The notes under the pieces: generated by a model
What the model was told of the DNA's origin: nothing
Databases searched by the model: none
What the model saw: only the letters and a program-made list of their open reading frames with translations
Position numbers and translations under genes: made by a program
From: Clostridia bacterium
GTDB taxonomy: Bacteria > Bacillota > Clostridia > UBA1381
Assembly (NCBI GenBank): GCA_900751685.1
Contig: CAADSR010000386.1
Coordinates: forward strand, 1 to 7,821
Reading direction: 5' to 3'
Length of the DNA: 7,821 nt
In this document: positions 1 through 6,638 of the stretch, piece after piece
How the letters are laid out: each line of letters starts with the position of its first letter
Numbering within the stretch: the stretch's first letter is position 1

Positions 1-1
1 A

Positions 2-355
2 CAGCCGTCCGGGGGACAGGTCACAACAGCTGTTTTAGGGAATATCCTGGGCCATGAGCTTAATATAGCAGGGACAGGAGATTATTTTTCAGAGGAAGAA
101 ACGCAGCGGCTTGCGGAAACTTTTTCGGTTGCTCTTGATATGCCGCAAGAGGTCAAAACGGTCCAAAAGATCACGGGGGTTTCTGAAAAACGCGCTGCGC
201 CTTGGCTGAATTTGTCGGGCACATACCAGCTTGCGGTAGAAAAAAGAACGATCGATGCGGCAAAAGAGGAATCCGTAAATATATTTACTTACTTGAAGGA
301 AAACCCTGATTTTTTAACAGGATGGGTCAAGGAGTTTGTTGAAAAGAGGGAATAA
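2..355 (+). CDS. Unrecognised protein, C-terminal 117 residues (partial at 5' end)
   Basis: An open frame enters from the left edge and ends at TAA 353-355, so the start and most of the N-terminal part lie outside the window. The visible 117 residues are soluble in character. There is no hydrophobic segment long enough to span a membrane, no cysteine, and no motif I recognise. The part around LNLSGTYQLAVEKR is followed by a charged, probably helical tail ending in WVKEFVEKRE. An internal ATG at 140 is in frame, but the reading frame is open well upstream of it, so that is unlikely to be the true start. The gene ends one base before the GTG start of the YhgE/Pip gene, which implies co-transcription and probably translational coupling. 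I cannot assign a function. Confidence is for a real coding region, not for any role. Confidence 0.75.
   Translation, partial: QPSGGQVTTAVLGNILGHELNIAGTGDYFSEEETQRLAETFSVALDMPQEVKTVQKITGVSEKRAAPWLNLSGTYQLAVEKRTIDAAKEESVNIFTYLKENPDFLTGWVKEFVEKRE
345..350 (+). promoter_or_regulatory. Ribosome binding site for the YhgE/Pip gene
   Basis: AGAGGG lies six bases before the GTG at 357, a good Shine-Dalgarno sequence and spacing. It sits inside the last codons of the preceding gene. It decides the start: the alternative in-frame TTG at 336 has a GGAG only one base upstream, which is too close to work. Confidence 0.75.
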
Positions 356-356
356 A

Positions 357-3300
357 GTGAAAAATGTTTTTAAAATTTATACGGCAGATATGAAGAAGAT
401 TGCCACGAGCTGGGTAACGCTTGTGATCATCCTAGGGTTGACCGTGCTGCCGCCCTTGTACGCTTGGATCAATATTTATGCTTCCTGGGACCCCTACAGC
501 AATACGTCAGGACTCCAGGTGGCAGTTGTAAATGAAGATAAAGGCGCTCATTTGGGGACGGTAGGGTTTGATATCGGTTCGGAGGTAATGAACAGCTTGA
601 AGACCAATGATAAAGTGGGCTGGGTTTTTTGTGACGAGCGCAGCACGGCGATGAAGCTGGCAGAAAACGGCGATGTATACGCGACGATCGTGATCCCGTC
701 TGATTTTTCGGATTGCCTGACCACAGTGCTGAACCCCCAGCCGACGAAGCCTACCCTGCAATATTATGTTAATGAAAAAGAAAATGCGATTGCGCCTAAA
801 ATGACGGATGCCGTTGTTAATACGCTGCAAAAACAGATCACCGAATCTATTTTAGGAACAGCGTTCCGTACTGCGGTTTCCTTGTTGGATAAGGCCGGCA
901 TAAAGGTAGAGGATGCGTATGACGATATCAAAGTAAACCTTCTGGATGACGGCTCAGGGTATCTGGTCAAGATCTCGGACAAGTACGACGGGATCAAGGT
1001 TTCCCTATCTTCTATTGGCAAGCAGCTATCCTCTGGCGCAGACCAAGCTGCCGCAAGGGCGGGAGCTTATATCAGTGCTATGGATACTGTGAAGGAACAG
1101 CTGCCGCAATTGGAAAATGATTTGAATGCGGTATTGGATCATGCGCAGGCCAATGGGGAGGTCCAACTGGAGAAAACAAATGAACAGCTAAAGCAAATAC
1201 AAAAGACTGTAGTAAATTTATCGGACCTAGGAGCTCATTTTTCAGAGTCCTTATTGGCGGCAGACGCGCAGATCAAAGAAAATTCTCCTGAGATCAAGGA
1301 GAGCCTGCTTTCCGCCCAATCTATGTTTTACTCTGCATCGGACCACATCGGAAAATTAGCGGATACAGTGGAAACAAAATCTCCTGAATTGGCGGACGAG
1401 ATCAATACGGTGGCGGAGGAAGCGGCTGTTAATTTGGAGCAAATGCAGAAAGACCTTTTGGACCTGTCTGATGTGGTCACGCAGGTAAGTGACCGCCTTG
1501 AAAATGGCAGTACCAAGGATGAGGTAGTACAGGCCTGTAATGAGGTTGCAGCAGACCTGGCGGAGCTCTCTTCCAAGCTGGAAGAAACAAAGAAGAAAAC
1601 ATCTAATGTAGCAGACTTAAAAAAATCCCTGGCAGTACTGATCCGTGCCGGAGAAGACCTGTATGATGACATTGCTTCCCTAAAGGTGAAAATCGACAAC
1701 CGGTGGAAAGAGATTGATGACCGTCTTGCAAAGCTTCAGGAAATCTCAGAGGGGATCGAAGGGCTGATCTCACAGATCAGGGCTGGAGATTCCGGCAGCA
1801 ATATTGAAAACAAGGCAGGAGAGCTGTTGGCGGATGCAAACTCCTTAAGCGGGCAATTGGCCGAAAGCTCCGGGATTTATGCTTCTATTGTAGGGATTTT
1901 AGAGGAATTGGCAGACCGGCTGGAGCAAATCAAGGAAGCGGCGGGTAAGGCCGGAGACCTTTTGGATCCCCTGCGTAACCTGAGCCGGGAGCTTAGCGCG
2001 CAGATCAGTGATGTACGTGTCCAGCTCCTGGGTATTAAAAGCGAGATCGTGAGCCAGATCAAAACGGTGCGAACCACAACAAATGCAGTGGTCGATCTGA
2101 TGACGGACCTGTACCGGCTGATTCCCAGCCAGACGGATATCAATCAGGAAATTGATGATATTACGGCAAAATTGGACCAGGTATCCAAACGTTTGTCAGA
2201 TAGCGCTGACAGGCTATCCTCCTTGGAAACGGTCAGCGGAAAGGAGATGGCCGGCCGGGCGCAAGATGCGGCAACCCAAATCGGGCGGATCAAAGAAAAA
2301 CTAAAAGGGGTCCGCGTGGACGGGGAAGTTTCGACAGACGGCCTTTATGAAGCTCAAGGGCTATGCAATCAGGCACAGCAGTCATTGGGGAAGCTTGCCA
2401 CAAATTTAGACAGTGATATCGTGCCAAAGATCTCAAGCTATCTCACTTCCGGCGAGGGTATTGTATCCGGGACTGTACAAATCATGGATGGGATGCGGCC
2501 TCAGATCACAATGCTTTCAGATGCGCTGGAGGCTCTCGAAAATGGTGCCCCGGATGGGGCAGATAAGCTACGGCAAGCCATTGGTGTTTTGCCGGCGGTC
2601 TCAGGGGGGATTGGCCATATCCAGCAGGAGCTTGGCAGGCTGAATGAACAGACGGGTTTTAAGGATATTTTAAATGCCTTGCGGTCACCGTCCTTGGCGG
2701 ACCAGATGGGGATCGATGGACTGATCGGCCGCCTTAAGAATAATGGCACATTCCAGGATATGGATCTGGAACAAATTGTCCGCTCCCTGCGTGATAATGT
2801 GTCGATCGACAGCGATTTCCTGGCGGCTCCGGTGGCAGTAGACAATGAGAAGATTTATGAGATGCCCAACTATGGTACAGGGCTGACGCCCTTTTATACG
2901 GTGCTTGCCTTGTGGGTAGGAGCGCTGTTCCTAGCTGCGCTGCTGACAACAAAAGCAAAGAATGTATCCTTTTCTTATACCCCAAGGGAGGAATTCCTGG
3001 GAAAATATATGGTGTTTGGCAGTATTGCAATAGTGCAGGGGCTCATCTCGGCCTTGGGAGATTTATTGATCCTCCATGTCCAGCCTCATAACCCGGTATT
3101 ATTTGTGGTGCTAGCCGTGTTTTACAGCATTGTTTTTTCAATGATCGTATATTCCCTTGTTTGCACGTTAGGAAATGTGGGGAAGGCAGTGGCTATTTTA
3201 ATGATGCTCCTGCAAATTACGGGCTCCGGCGGCACGTTCCCGATCCAGGTCACGCCGCCCTTTTTCCAGGCGATCCACAACCTGCTTCCATTTACCTATG

Positions 3301-3485
3301 CTATGGGGGCTGTGCGGGAAGCGATATACGGCGTTGTCTTTGACGCTCTTGTCAAGGATATAGGGGTATTGCTACTCTATTTTGTGTTGTTCCTTGTGTT
3401 AGGAATGTTTCTCAAAAAGCCGCTGAACAAACTTCTGGTAAGGTTTACAAAACAGTTACATGAATCCAATATCATGGAGCATTGA
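357..3485 (+). CDS. YhgE/Pip-family membrane protein with long extracytoplasmic coiled-coil domain
   Basis: A 1042-residue protein from GTG 357. Residues about 18-40 form one membrane segment that runs into the family-typical stretch LPPLYAWINIYASWDPY (31-47). After this comes VAVVNEDKGA (about 55-64), as in YhgE/Pip N-terminal domains. Residues about 150-840 are hydrophilic and rich in Leu, Glu, Lys and Gln with heptad-like patterns, predicted to be long coiled coils outside the membrane. The C-terminal part has about five hydrophobic segments, near 847-868, 884-908, 913-938, 944-960 and 999-1019, resembling an ABC-2-type permease domain. Known relatives include Bacillus YhgE, Lactococcus Pip (a phage infection protein) and, more distantly, YueB/EsaA of type VII secretion. 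It is longer than typical YhgE or Pip (about 775-900 residues). The native function of the family is poorly defined. No ATPase gene is visible beside it. It follows an unknown gene by one base and is closed by a terminator. Confidence 0.9.
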   Translation: MKNVFKIYTADMKKIATSWVTLVIILGLTVLPPLYAWINIYASWDPYSNTSGLQVAVVNEDKGAHLGTVGFDIGSEVMNSLKTNDKVGWVFCDERSTAMKLAENGDVYATIVIPSDFSDCLTTVLNPQPTKPTLQYYVNEKENAIAPKMTDAVVNTLQKQITESILGTAFRTAVSLLDKAGIKVEDAYDDIKVNLLDDGSGYLVKISDKYDGIKVSLSSIGKQLSSGADQAAARAGAYISAMDTVKEQLPQLENDLNAVLDHAQANGEVQLEKTNEQLKQIQKTVVNLSDLGAHFSESLLAADAQIKENSPEIKESLLSAQSMFYSASDHIGKLADTVETKSPELADEINTVAEEAAVNLEQMQKDLLDLSDVVTQVSDRLENGSTKDEVVQACNEVAADLAELSSKLEETKKKTSNVADLKKSLAVLIRAGEDLYDDIASLKVKIDNRWKEIDDRLAKLQEISEGIEGLISQIRAGDSGSNIENKAGELLADANSLSGQLAESSGIYASIVGILEELADRLEQIKEAAGKAGDLLDPLRNLSRELSAQISDVRVQLLGIKSEIVSQIKTVRTTTNAVVDLMTDLYRLIPSQTDINQEIDDITAKLDQVSKRLSDSADRLSSLETVSGKEMAGRAQDAATQIGRIKEKLKGVRVDGEVSTDGLYEAQGLCNQAQQSLGKLATNLDSDIVPKISSYLTSGEGIVSGTVQIMDGMRPQITMLSDALEALENGAPDGADKLRQAIGVLPAVSGGIGHIQQELGRLNEQTGFKDILNALRSPSLADQMGIDGLIGRLKNNGTFQDMDLEQIVRSLRDNVSIDSDFLAAPVAVDNEKIYEMPNYGTGLTPFYTVLALWVGALFLAALLTTKAKNVSFSYTPREEFLGKYMVFGSIAIVQGLISALGDLLILHVQPHNPVLFVVLAVFYSIVFSMIVYSLVCTLGNVGKAVAILMMLLQITGSGGTFPIQVTPPFFQAIHNLLPFTYAMGAVREAIYGVVFDALVKDIGVLLLYFVLFLVLGMFLKKPLNKLLVRFTKQLHESNIMEH

Positions 3486-3513
3486 TTCGCGGCAGGAACG
3501 GTCAAAAAATAAT

Positions 3514-3553
3514 AAAACAGGCGGGCAAACGCAAAGCTGTCCCGCCTGTTTTT
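3514..3553 (+). terminator. Rho-independent terminator after the YhgE/Pip gene
   Basis: A perfect 12-bp stem, AAAACAGGCGGG (3514-3525) with CCCGCCTGTTTT (3541-3552), encloses a 15-base loop and ends in a run of T (3549-3553). It begins 28 bases after the stop at 3485. On the other strand the stem is also followed by a T-rich tract (complement of 3503-3517), so it could work in both directions, although no leftward gene is seen. Confidence 0.92.
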
Positions 3554-3679
3554 GCCTTATAAAAAGCTTTTTTGGGGATAGGAAAGCGAAAGAAATCCTA
3601 TAAAATGGTTCTACAGGAAATGGTAAAAACAGACATACTACAGCATTATTACATTGCGTTTACATTGGAAAGAATCCCC
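3554..3679. other. AT-rich non-coding segment between terminator and nrdD promoter
   Basis: No gene is supported here. It contains the palindrome AAAAGCTTTT (3562-3571), a weak 6-bp hairpin ATAGGA/TCCTAT (3578-3583 with 3596-3601, 12-base loop), a short repeat AAATGGT at 3603 and 3618, and the TTACATTG direct repeat reported separately. The hairpin has no following T-run and does not look like a terminator. Confidence 0.6.
3649..3667 (+). repeat. Direct repeat TTACATTG x2 with 11-bp period, upstream of the nrdD promoter
   Basis: TTACATTG occurs at 3649-3656 and again at 3660-3667, one helical turn apart. The second copy ends 12 bases before the -35 hexamer at 3680. The placement would suit a regulator bound to one face of the DNA just upstream of RNA polymerase. 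The repeat is short and sits in AT-rich DNA, so chance is a real alternative. Confidence 0.35.
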
Positions 3680-3709
3680 TTGACATATACTGCATATTGG
3701 GTTTATAAT
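3680..3709 (+). promoter_or_regulatory. Sigma-A-type promoter of the nrdDG(-cca) operon
   Basis: A perfect -35 TTGACA (3680-3685) is followed after an 18-base spacer by a perfect -10 TATAAT (3704-3709). Transcription should start near 3716, giving a leader of about 90 bases before the nrdD ATG. The previous transcription unit is closed by the terminator at 3514-3553, so this is the natural promoter for nrdD, nrdG and probably cca. Such a consensus promoter is normally strong and therefore likely to need repression; candidate NrdR boxes overlap it. Confidence 0.85.
3687..3702 (+). promoter_or_regulatory. Candidate NrdR box 1 (within the promoter spacer)
   Basis: ATACTGCATATTGGGT agrees with the known NrdR-box consensus ACACWATATATWGTGT at 12 of 16 positions by my alignment. 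It lies between the -35 and -10 hexamers, where bound repressor would block RNA polymerase. It pairs with a second, better box centred 42 bp downstream, four helical turns away. NrdR is the usual ATP/dATP-sensing repressor of ribonucleotide reductase genes in bacteria. Alone this box would be weak evidence; the pairing and location support it. Confidence 0.55.
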
Positions 3710-3728
3710 AAAAAGCGAATCTTACAAA

Positions 3729-3744
3729 ACACAATATGTAGAAT
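3729..3744 (+). promoter_or_regulatory. Candidate NrdR box 2 (early transcribed region)
   Basis: ACACAATATGTAGAAT agrees with the NrdR-box consensus ACACWATATATWGTGT at 13 of 16 positions by my alignment, including the whole left half. It lies about 13 bases after the predicted transcription start and is in helical phase with box 1. Its 3' edge overlaps the left arm of the leader hairpin at 3742-3785. Confidence 0.65.
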
Positions 3745-3785
3745 GGGCTGAAACGGCGGGGAAGAAAGGGTTTAAGCCATTTTTT
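3742..3785 (+). terminator. Possible attenuator hairpin in the nrdD leader
   Basis: AATGGGCT (3742-3749) can pair with AGCCATT (3775-3781) with one bulged G. The stem extends inward, after a G-A mismatch, through AAAC (3751-3754) with GTTT (3770-3773). The loop is a 15-base purine-rich stretch. The right arm runs directly into six T residues (3780-3785). The structure resembles an imperfect intrinsic terminator within the untranslated leader, 21 bases before the nrdD ATG. No competing antiterminator arm is obvious to me, so regulation here is inference. Confidence 0.4.
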
Positions 3786-3793
3786 AAAAGGAT

Positions 3794-3799
3794 AGGTGA
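3794..3799 (+). promoter_or_regulatory. Ribosome binding site of nrdD
   Basis: AGGTGA lies seven bases before ATG 3807, within AAAAGGATAGGTGAC. It supports this ATG as the start, and the protein then begins directly with the expected ATP-cone sequence. Confidence 0.8.
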
Positions 3800-3806
3800 C
3801 AAAATC

Positions 3807-6125
3807 ATGGTAGAATCAATTATTAAGCGTGACGGCAGGCATGTACCGTTTGATCTGAACAAAATCACAGAGGCAGTCAATAAGGCTTTTATTGCAAGCA
3901 TCCACCGGGATGACATCGAATATGCCCAGCAGCTTGCGAATAAAGTGCTTTATGAAATCGAGGAACAGGGCTGGGAGAACCCAACGGTAGAACAGGTACA
4001 GGACTGCGTGGAACAGGTGTTGATCGGAAACGGCCATGTCCGGACGGCAAAATCTTATATTGTGTACCGCTCGGAGCGTACCCGTGTCCGGGAAATGAAA
4101 ACGAACCTAATGCAGATCTATGAGGATATTACATTTAAAGAAGCAAAGGACAGCGATATTCAGCGTGAAAATGCAAATGTAAATGCGGATACTGCTATGG
4201 GGACCATGCTCAAGTATGGCTCTGAAGGGGCAAAGCAGTTTTTTGAAATGTTTGTCTTGAAGCCGGAGCATTCCAAAGCCCATCTGGAAGGGGATATCCA
4301 TATCCATGATTTGGACTTTTTGACCATGACCACAACATGTACACAAATCGATCTGCTTCATTTGTTTCATGGGGGCTTTTCCACAGGCCATGGGGTGCTG
4401 CGCGAGCCCAATGATATCTCCAGCTACGCTGCGCTTGCCTGCATTGCGATCCAATCCAATCAGAATGACCAGCACGGCGGGCAAAGTATTGTAAATTTTG
4501 ACTATGGGATGGCTCCCGGCGTCATAAAGACATATAAACGCATCTATACGGCAAATCTTGCAAAAGCATTGGAGCTTTTAAACGGCAAGACGGCTGACCT
4601 GCAGCAGTTAAAAGAGCTTCGTGAAAAGCTGGTGGGAGAAGGCTATGTCCTGCGTATGGGCGAGCATGACGAATATCTTGAAGCAGAGCGGGAAGCGCTT
4701 GAAGTGCTGGGCTTTTCCGCAGAAGTGGCAGAAAAAGCCCAGCAATATTCCCTAGAGAGCACATTGCGTGAGACAGACCGTGCGACCTACCAGGCAATGG
4801 AAGCGTTTATCCATAACCTGAATACGATGAACTCCCGCGCGGGGGCACAGACGCCGTTTTCTTCCATCAATTATGGCATGGATACTTCTCCGGAAGGACG
4901 CATGGTAGTTAAAAATGTGTTATTAGCGAATGAGGCCGGCTTAGGCAATGGGGAAACACCAATTTTTCCGATCCAGATTTTCCGCGTAAAAGAAGGGATC
5001 AGCTATAACCCGGAAGACCCGAACTATGACTTATTTAAGTTAGCCTGCCGTGTCAGCGCGAAACGGCTGTTCCCGAATTTTTCGTTTGTGGATGCGCCAT
5101 TCAATGCCCAGTATTACAATGGCACACCCGAAACAGAGATCGCTTATATGGGATGCCGCACAAGGGTCATTGCAAATGAATATGATAAATCCCGCCAGAT
5201 CTGTAACCGCAGGGGCAATTTGAGCTTTACTTCTATCAACCTGCCAAGGATCGCCATCAAGGCAAAAGGTGATATCAATTGGTTTTTTGAAGAATTGGAC
5301 CGGAAGATCGACCTTATTATCGAGCAATTGATGGACCGGTTTGAAATCCAAGGAAAGAAAAAAGTGAAAAATTATCCATTCCTGATGGGGAATGGAGTAT
5401 GGCTGGACTCTGAGAACCTAGGGCCGGAGGATACTGTCCGGGAAGTGTTGAAGCATGGGACTTTGTCTATTGGATTTATCGGACTGGCGGAGACCCTGGT
5501 GGCGCTGGTGGGCCAGCATCATGGAGAATCTGAAAAAGCGCAAAACCTTGGCCTTGATATCGTCTCCCATATGCGTAAACGGATGGATGAAGAGTGCGAA
5601 AAAACAGGGCTGAATTTCTCCTTGCTTGCAACCCCGGCGGAAGGCCTTTCCGGACGCTTTGTAAGGATGGACAAAGAACGTTATGGAGAAATACAAGGGG
5701 TGACGGACCGGGAATATTATACAAATTCATTCCATGTGCCGGTCTATTATAATATCAGCGCGTTTGAAAAAATTAAAAAAGAAGCGCCTTATCATGCGCT
5801 GACAAATGCGGGCCATATTTCTTATGTGGAATTGGATGGCGACCCGACAAAAAATATAGAAGCATTTGAAAAAGTGATCCGTGCCATGCATGATGCAGGG
5901 ATCGGATACGGAAGCATCAACCATCCAGTTGACCGGGACCCGGTTTGCGGTTATACTGGTATCATTGATGATGTTTGCCCGAAATGCGGAAGGAAAGAAG
6001 GAGAGCACGGGATCGGCATTGAGCGTATCCGGCGGGTGACAGGCTATCTGGTAGGGACGCTGGACCGTTTTAACGATGCAAAACGGGCAGAGGAAGCTGA
6101 CCGTGTAAAGCACAATGTTAATTAG
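3807..6125 (+). CDS. nrdD: Anaerobic (class III) ribonucleoside-triphosphate reductase
   Basis: A 772-residue glycyl-radical enzyme that reduces ribonucleoside triphosphates to deoxyribonucleotides without oxygen. Residues about 1-92 form an ATP-cone allosteric domain, beginning MVESIIKRDGRHVPFDLNKI. The catalytic barrel follows. HIHDLDFLTMTTTCTQIDL carries Cys178, matching the conserved active-site cysteine of the first strand. AYMGCRTRV carries Cys450 on the expected finger loop, the likely thiyl-radical residue. The C-terminal part has a zinc-site region with Cys714, Cys724 and Cys727, then the glycyl-radical motif RVTGYL with Gly746. The position equivalent to the usual first zinc cysteine appears to be Asp711 (VDRDPVCGY). 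The length suits an ATP-cone-bearing family member. The gene overlaps nrdG by 11 bases, and its activase acts on Gly746. Expression probably responds to NrdR through the two upstream boxes. Identification is secure; exact residue roles are by homology. Confidence 0.97.
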   Translation: MVESIIKRDGRHVPFDLNKITEAVNKAFIASIHRDDIEYAQQLANKVLYEIEEQGWENPTVEQVQDCVEQVLIGNGHVRTAKSYIVYRSERTRVREMKTNLMQIYEDITFKEAKDSDIQRENANVNADTAMGTMLKYGSEGAKQFFEMFVLKPEHSKAHLEGDIHIHDLDFLTMTTTCTQIDLLHLFHGGFSTGHGVLREPNDISSYAALACIAIQSNQNDQHGGQSIVNFDYGMAPGVIKTYKRIYTANLAKALELLNGKTADLQQLKELREKLVGEGYVLRMGEHDEYLEAEREALEVLGFSAEVAEKAQQYSLESTLRETDRATYQAMEAFIHNLNTMNSRAGAQTPFSSINYGMDTSPEGRMVVKNVLLANEAGLGNGETPIFPIQIFRVKEGISYNPEDPNYDLFKLACRVSAKRLFPNFSFVDAPFNAQYYNGTPETEIAYMGCRTRVIANEYDKSRQICNRRGNLSFTSINLPRIAIKAKGDINWFFEELDRKIDLIIEQLMDRFEIQGKKKVKNYPFLMGNGVWLDSENLGPEDTVREVLKHGTLSIGFIGLAETLVALVGQHHGESEKAQNLGLDIVSHMRKRMDEECEKTGLNFSLLATPAEGLSGRFVRMDKERYGEIQGVTDREYYTNSFHVPVYYNISAFEKIKKEAPYHALTNAGHISYVELDGDPTKNIEAFEKVIRAMHDAGIGYGSINHPVDRDPVCGYTGIIDDVCPKCGRKEGEHGIGIERIRRVTGYLVGTLDRFNDAKRAEEADRVKHNVN

Positions 6126-6621
6126 AGTTTTTGGGCTGCAAAACGATTCTATTGTGGACGGCCCAGGGATCCGTTATGCAGTCTTTACCCAGGGATGCCC
6201 CCATCATTGTCCGGGCTGTCATAATCCAGATTCCCATTCCTTTGACGGTGGGCAAGAAAAGGACACGTCAGAGATTTTGGATGCGGTCCGGAAAAACCCG
6301 TTGCTCGACGGCGTTACATTTTCCGGGGGCGAACCCTTTGAACAGCCGGAGGCCTTGGCCGAAATTGCGAAAGAGGTTCATAAATTGGGAATGAACGTAG
6401 TAACCTATACAGGGTACACTTTTGAAGAGCTGTTGCAAGGAAAACAACAGCGCCCCGGTTGGGACGCATTGATGCAGCAGACTGATTATCTGGTGGACGG
6501 CAGGTTTGAGCGGGACCAGCGCAGTATTGCATTGAAATTCAAGGGGTCTGCAAACCAGCGGGTGCTGGATATGAAGCAGAGCCTCGCCGCAGGAAAGGCA
6601 GTGCTAAGCGAATATAATTAA
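6115..6621 (+). CDS. nrdG: Anaerobic ribonucleotide reductase activating protein (radical SAM)
   Basis: A 168-residue radical SAM activase that uses a [4Fe-4S] cluster and S-adenosylmethionine to create the glycyl radical on NrdD. The protein begins MLIRVFGLQNDSIVDGPGIR, typical of NrdG. The cluster motif is CPHHCPGC with Cys28, Cys32 and Cys35 (CxxxCxxC). The SAM-binding GGEP motif is at 71-74 (VTFSGGEPFEQ). The length is normal for NrdG, which lacks the long extensions of other activases. The ATG at 6115 lies inside the end of nrdD, with the overlap running to 6125. No good Shine-Dalgarno sequence lies close to it (the nearest AGAGGAAG is about 18 bases upstream), so translation is probably coupled to nrdD. 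It ends 17 bases before cca. Confidence 0.97.
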   Translation: MLIRVFGLQNDSIVDGPGIRYAVFTQGCPHHCPGCHNPDSHSFDGGQEKDTSEILDAVRKNPLLDGVTFSGGEPFEQPEALAEIAKEVHKLGMNVVTYTGYTFEELLQGKQQRPGWDALMQQTDYLVDGRFERDQRSIALKFKGSANQRVLDMKQSLAAGKAVLSEYN

Positions 6622-6627
6622 CTTATA

Positions 6628-6633
6628 TGGAGG
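6628..6633 (+). promoter_or_regulatory. Ribosome binding site of cca
   Basis: TGGAGG lies five bases before ATG 6639. An in-frame ATG at 6627 would add four residues but overlaps this site and has no binding site of its own, so 6639 is preferred. Confidence 0.8.
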
Positions 6634-6638
6634 CCGAT

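Noticed and set aside
336..356. TTG at 336 as an earlier start of the YhgE/Pip gene, overlapping the preceding gene
   Set aside because: It lacks a correctly spaced ribosome binding site, whereas GTG 357 has AGAGGG six bases upstream and gives the usual N-terminus (MKNVFKIY).
507..3030. Several minus-strand open frames inside the YhgE/Pip gene, the longest 123 codons
   Set aside because: They lie fully opposite a well-supported gene and show low-complexity or basic, serine-rich translations without recognisable domains.
3161..3343. Alternative-frame plus-strand ORF of 60 codons within the membrane region of the YhgE/Pip gene
   Set aside because: It is entirely contained in the real gene, and its translation has no protein-like features.
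3578..3601. Inverted repeat ATAGGA/TCCTAT as a second terminator or small RNA
   Set aside because: The 6-bp AT-rich stem has a 12-base loop and no following T-run, so it is within what AT-rich DNA gives by chance.
3486..3806. Riboswitch, such as a cobalamin type, ahead of the ribonucleotide reductase
   Set aside because: The predicted leader is only about 90 bases and lacks recognisable riboswitch conserved boxes. A class III reductase does not use B12, so a cobalamin switch would not be expected.
3722..3916. Minus-strand 64-codon ORF crossing the nrdD leader and start
   Set aside because: It overlaps the ATP-cone coding region and the regulatory leader, and I see no promoter or clear ribosome binding site for it.
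5727..6113. Minus-strand 128-codon ORF opposite the 3' end of nrdD
   Set aside because: It is a shadow of the strongly conserved glycyl-radical and zinc-site coding region; its cysteine-rich look comes from the complementary codons.
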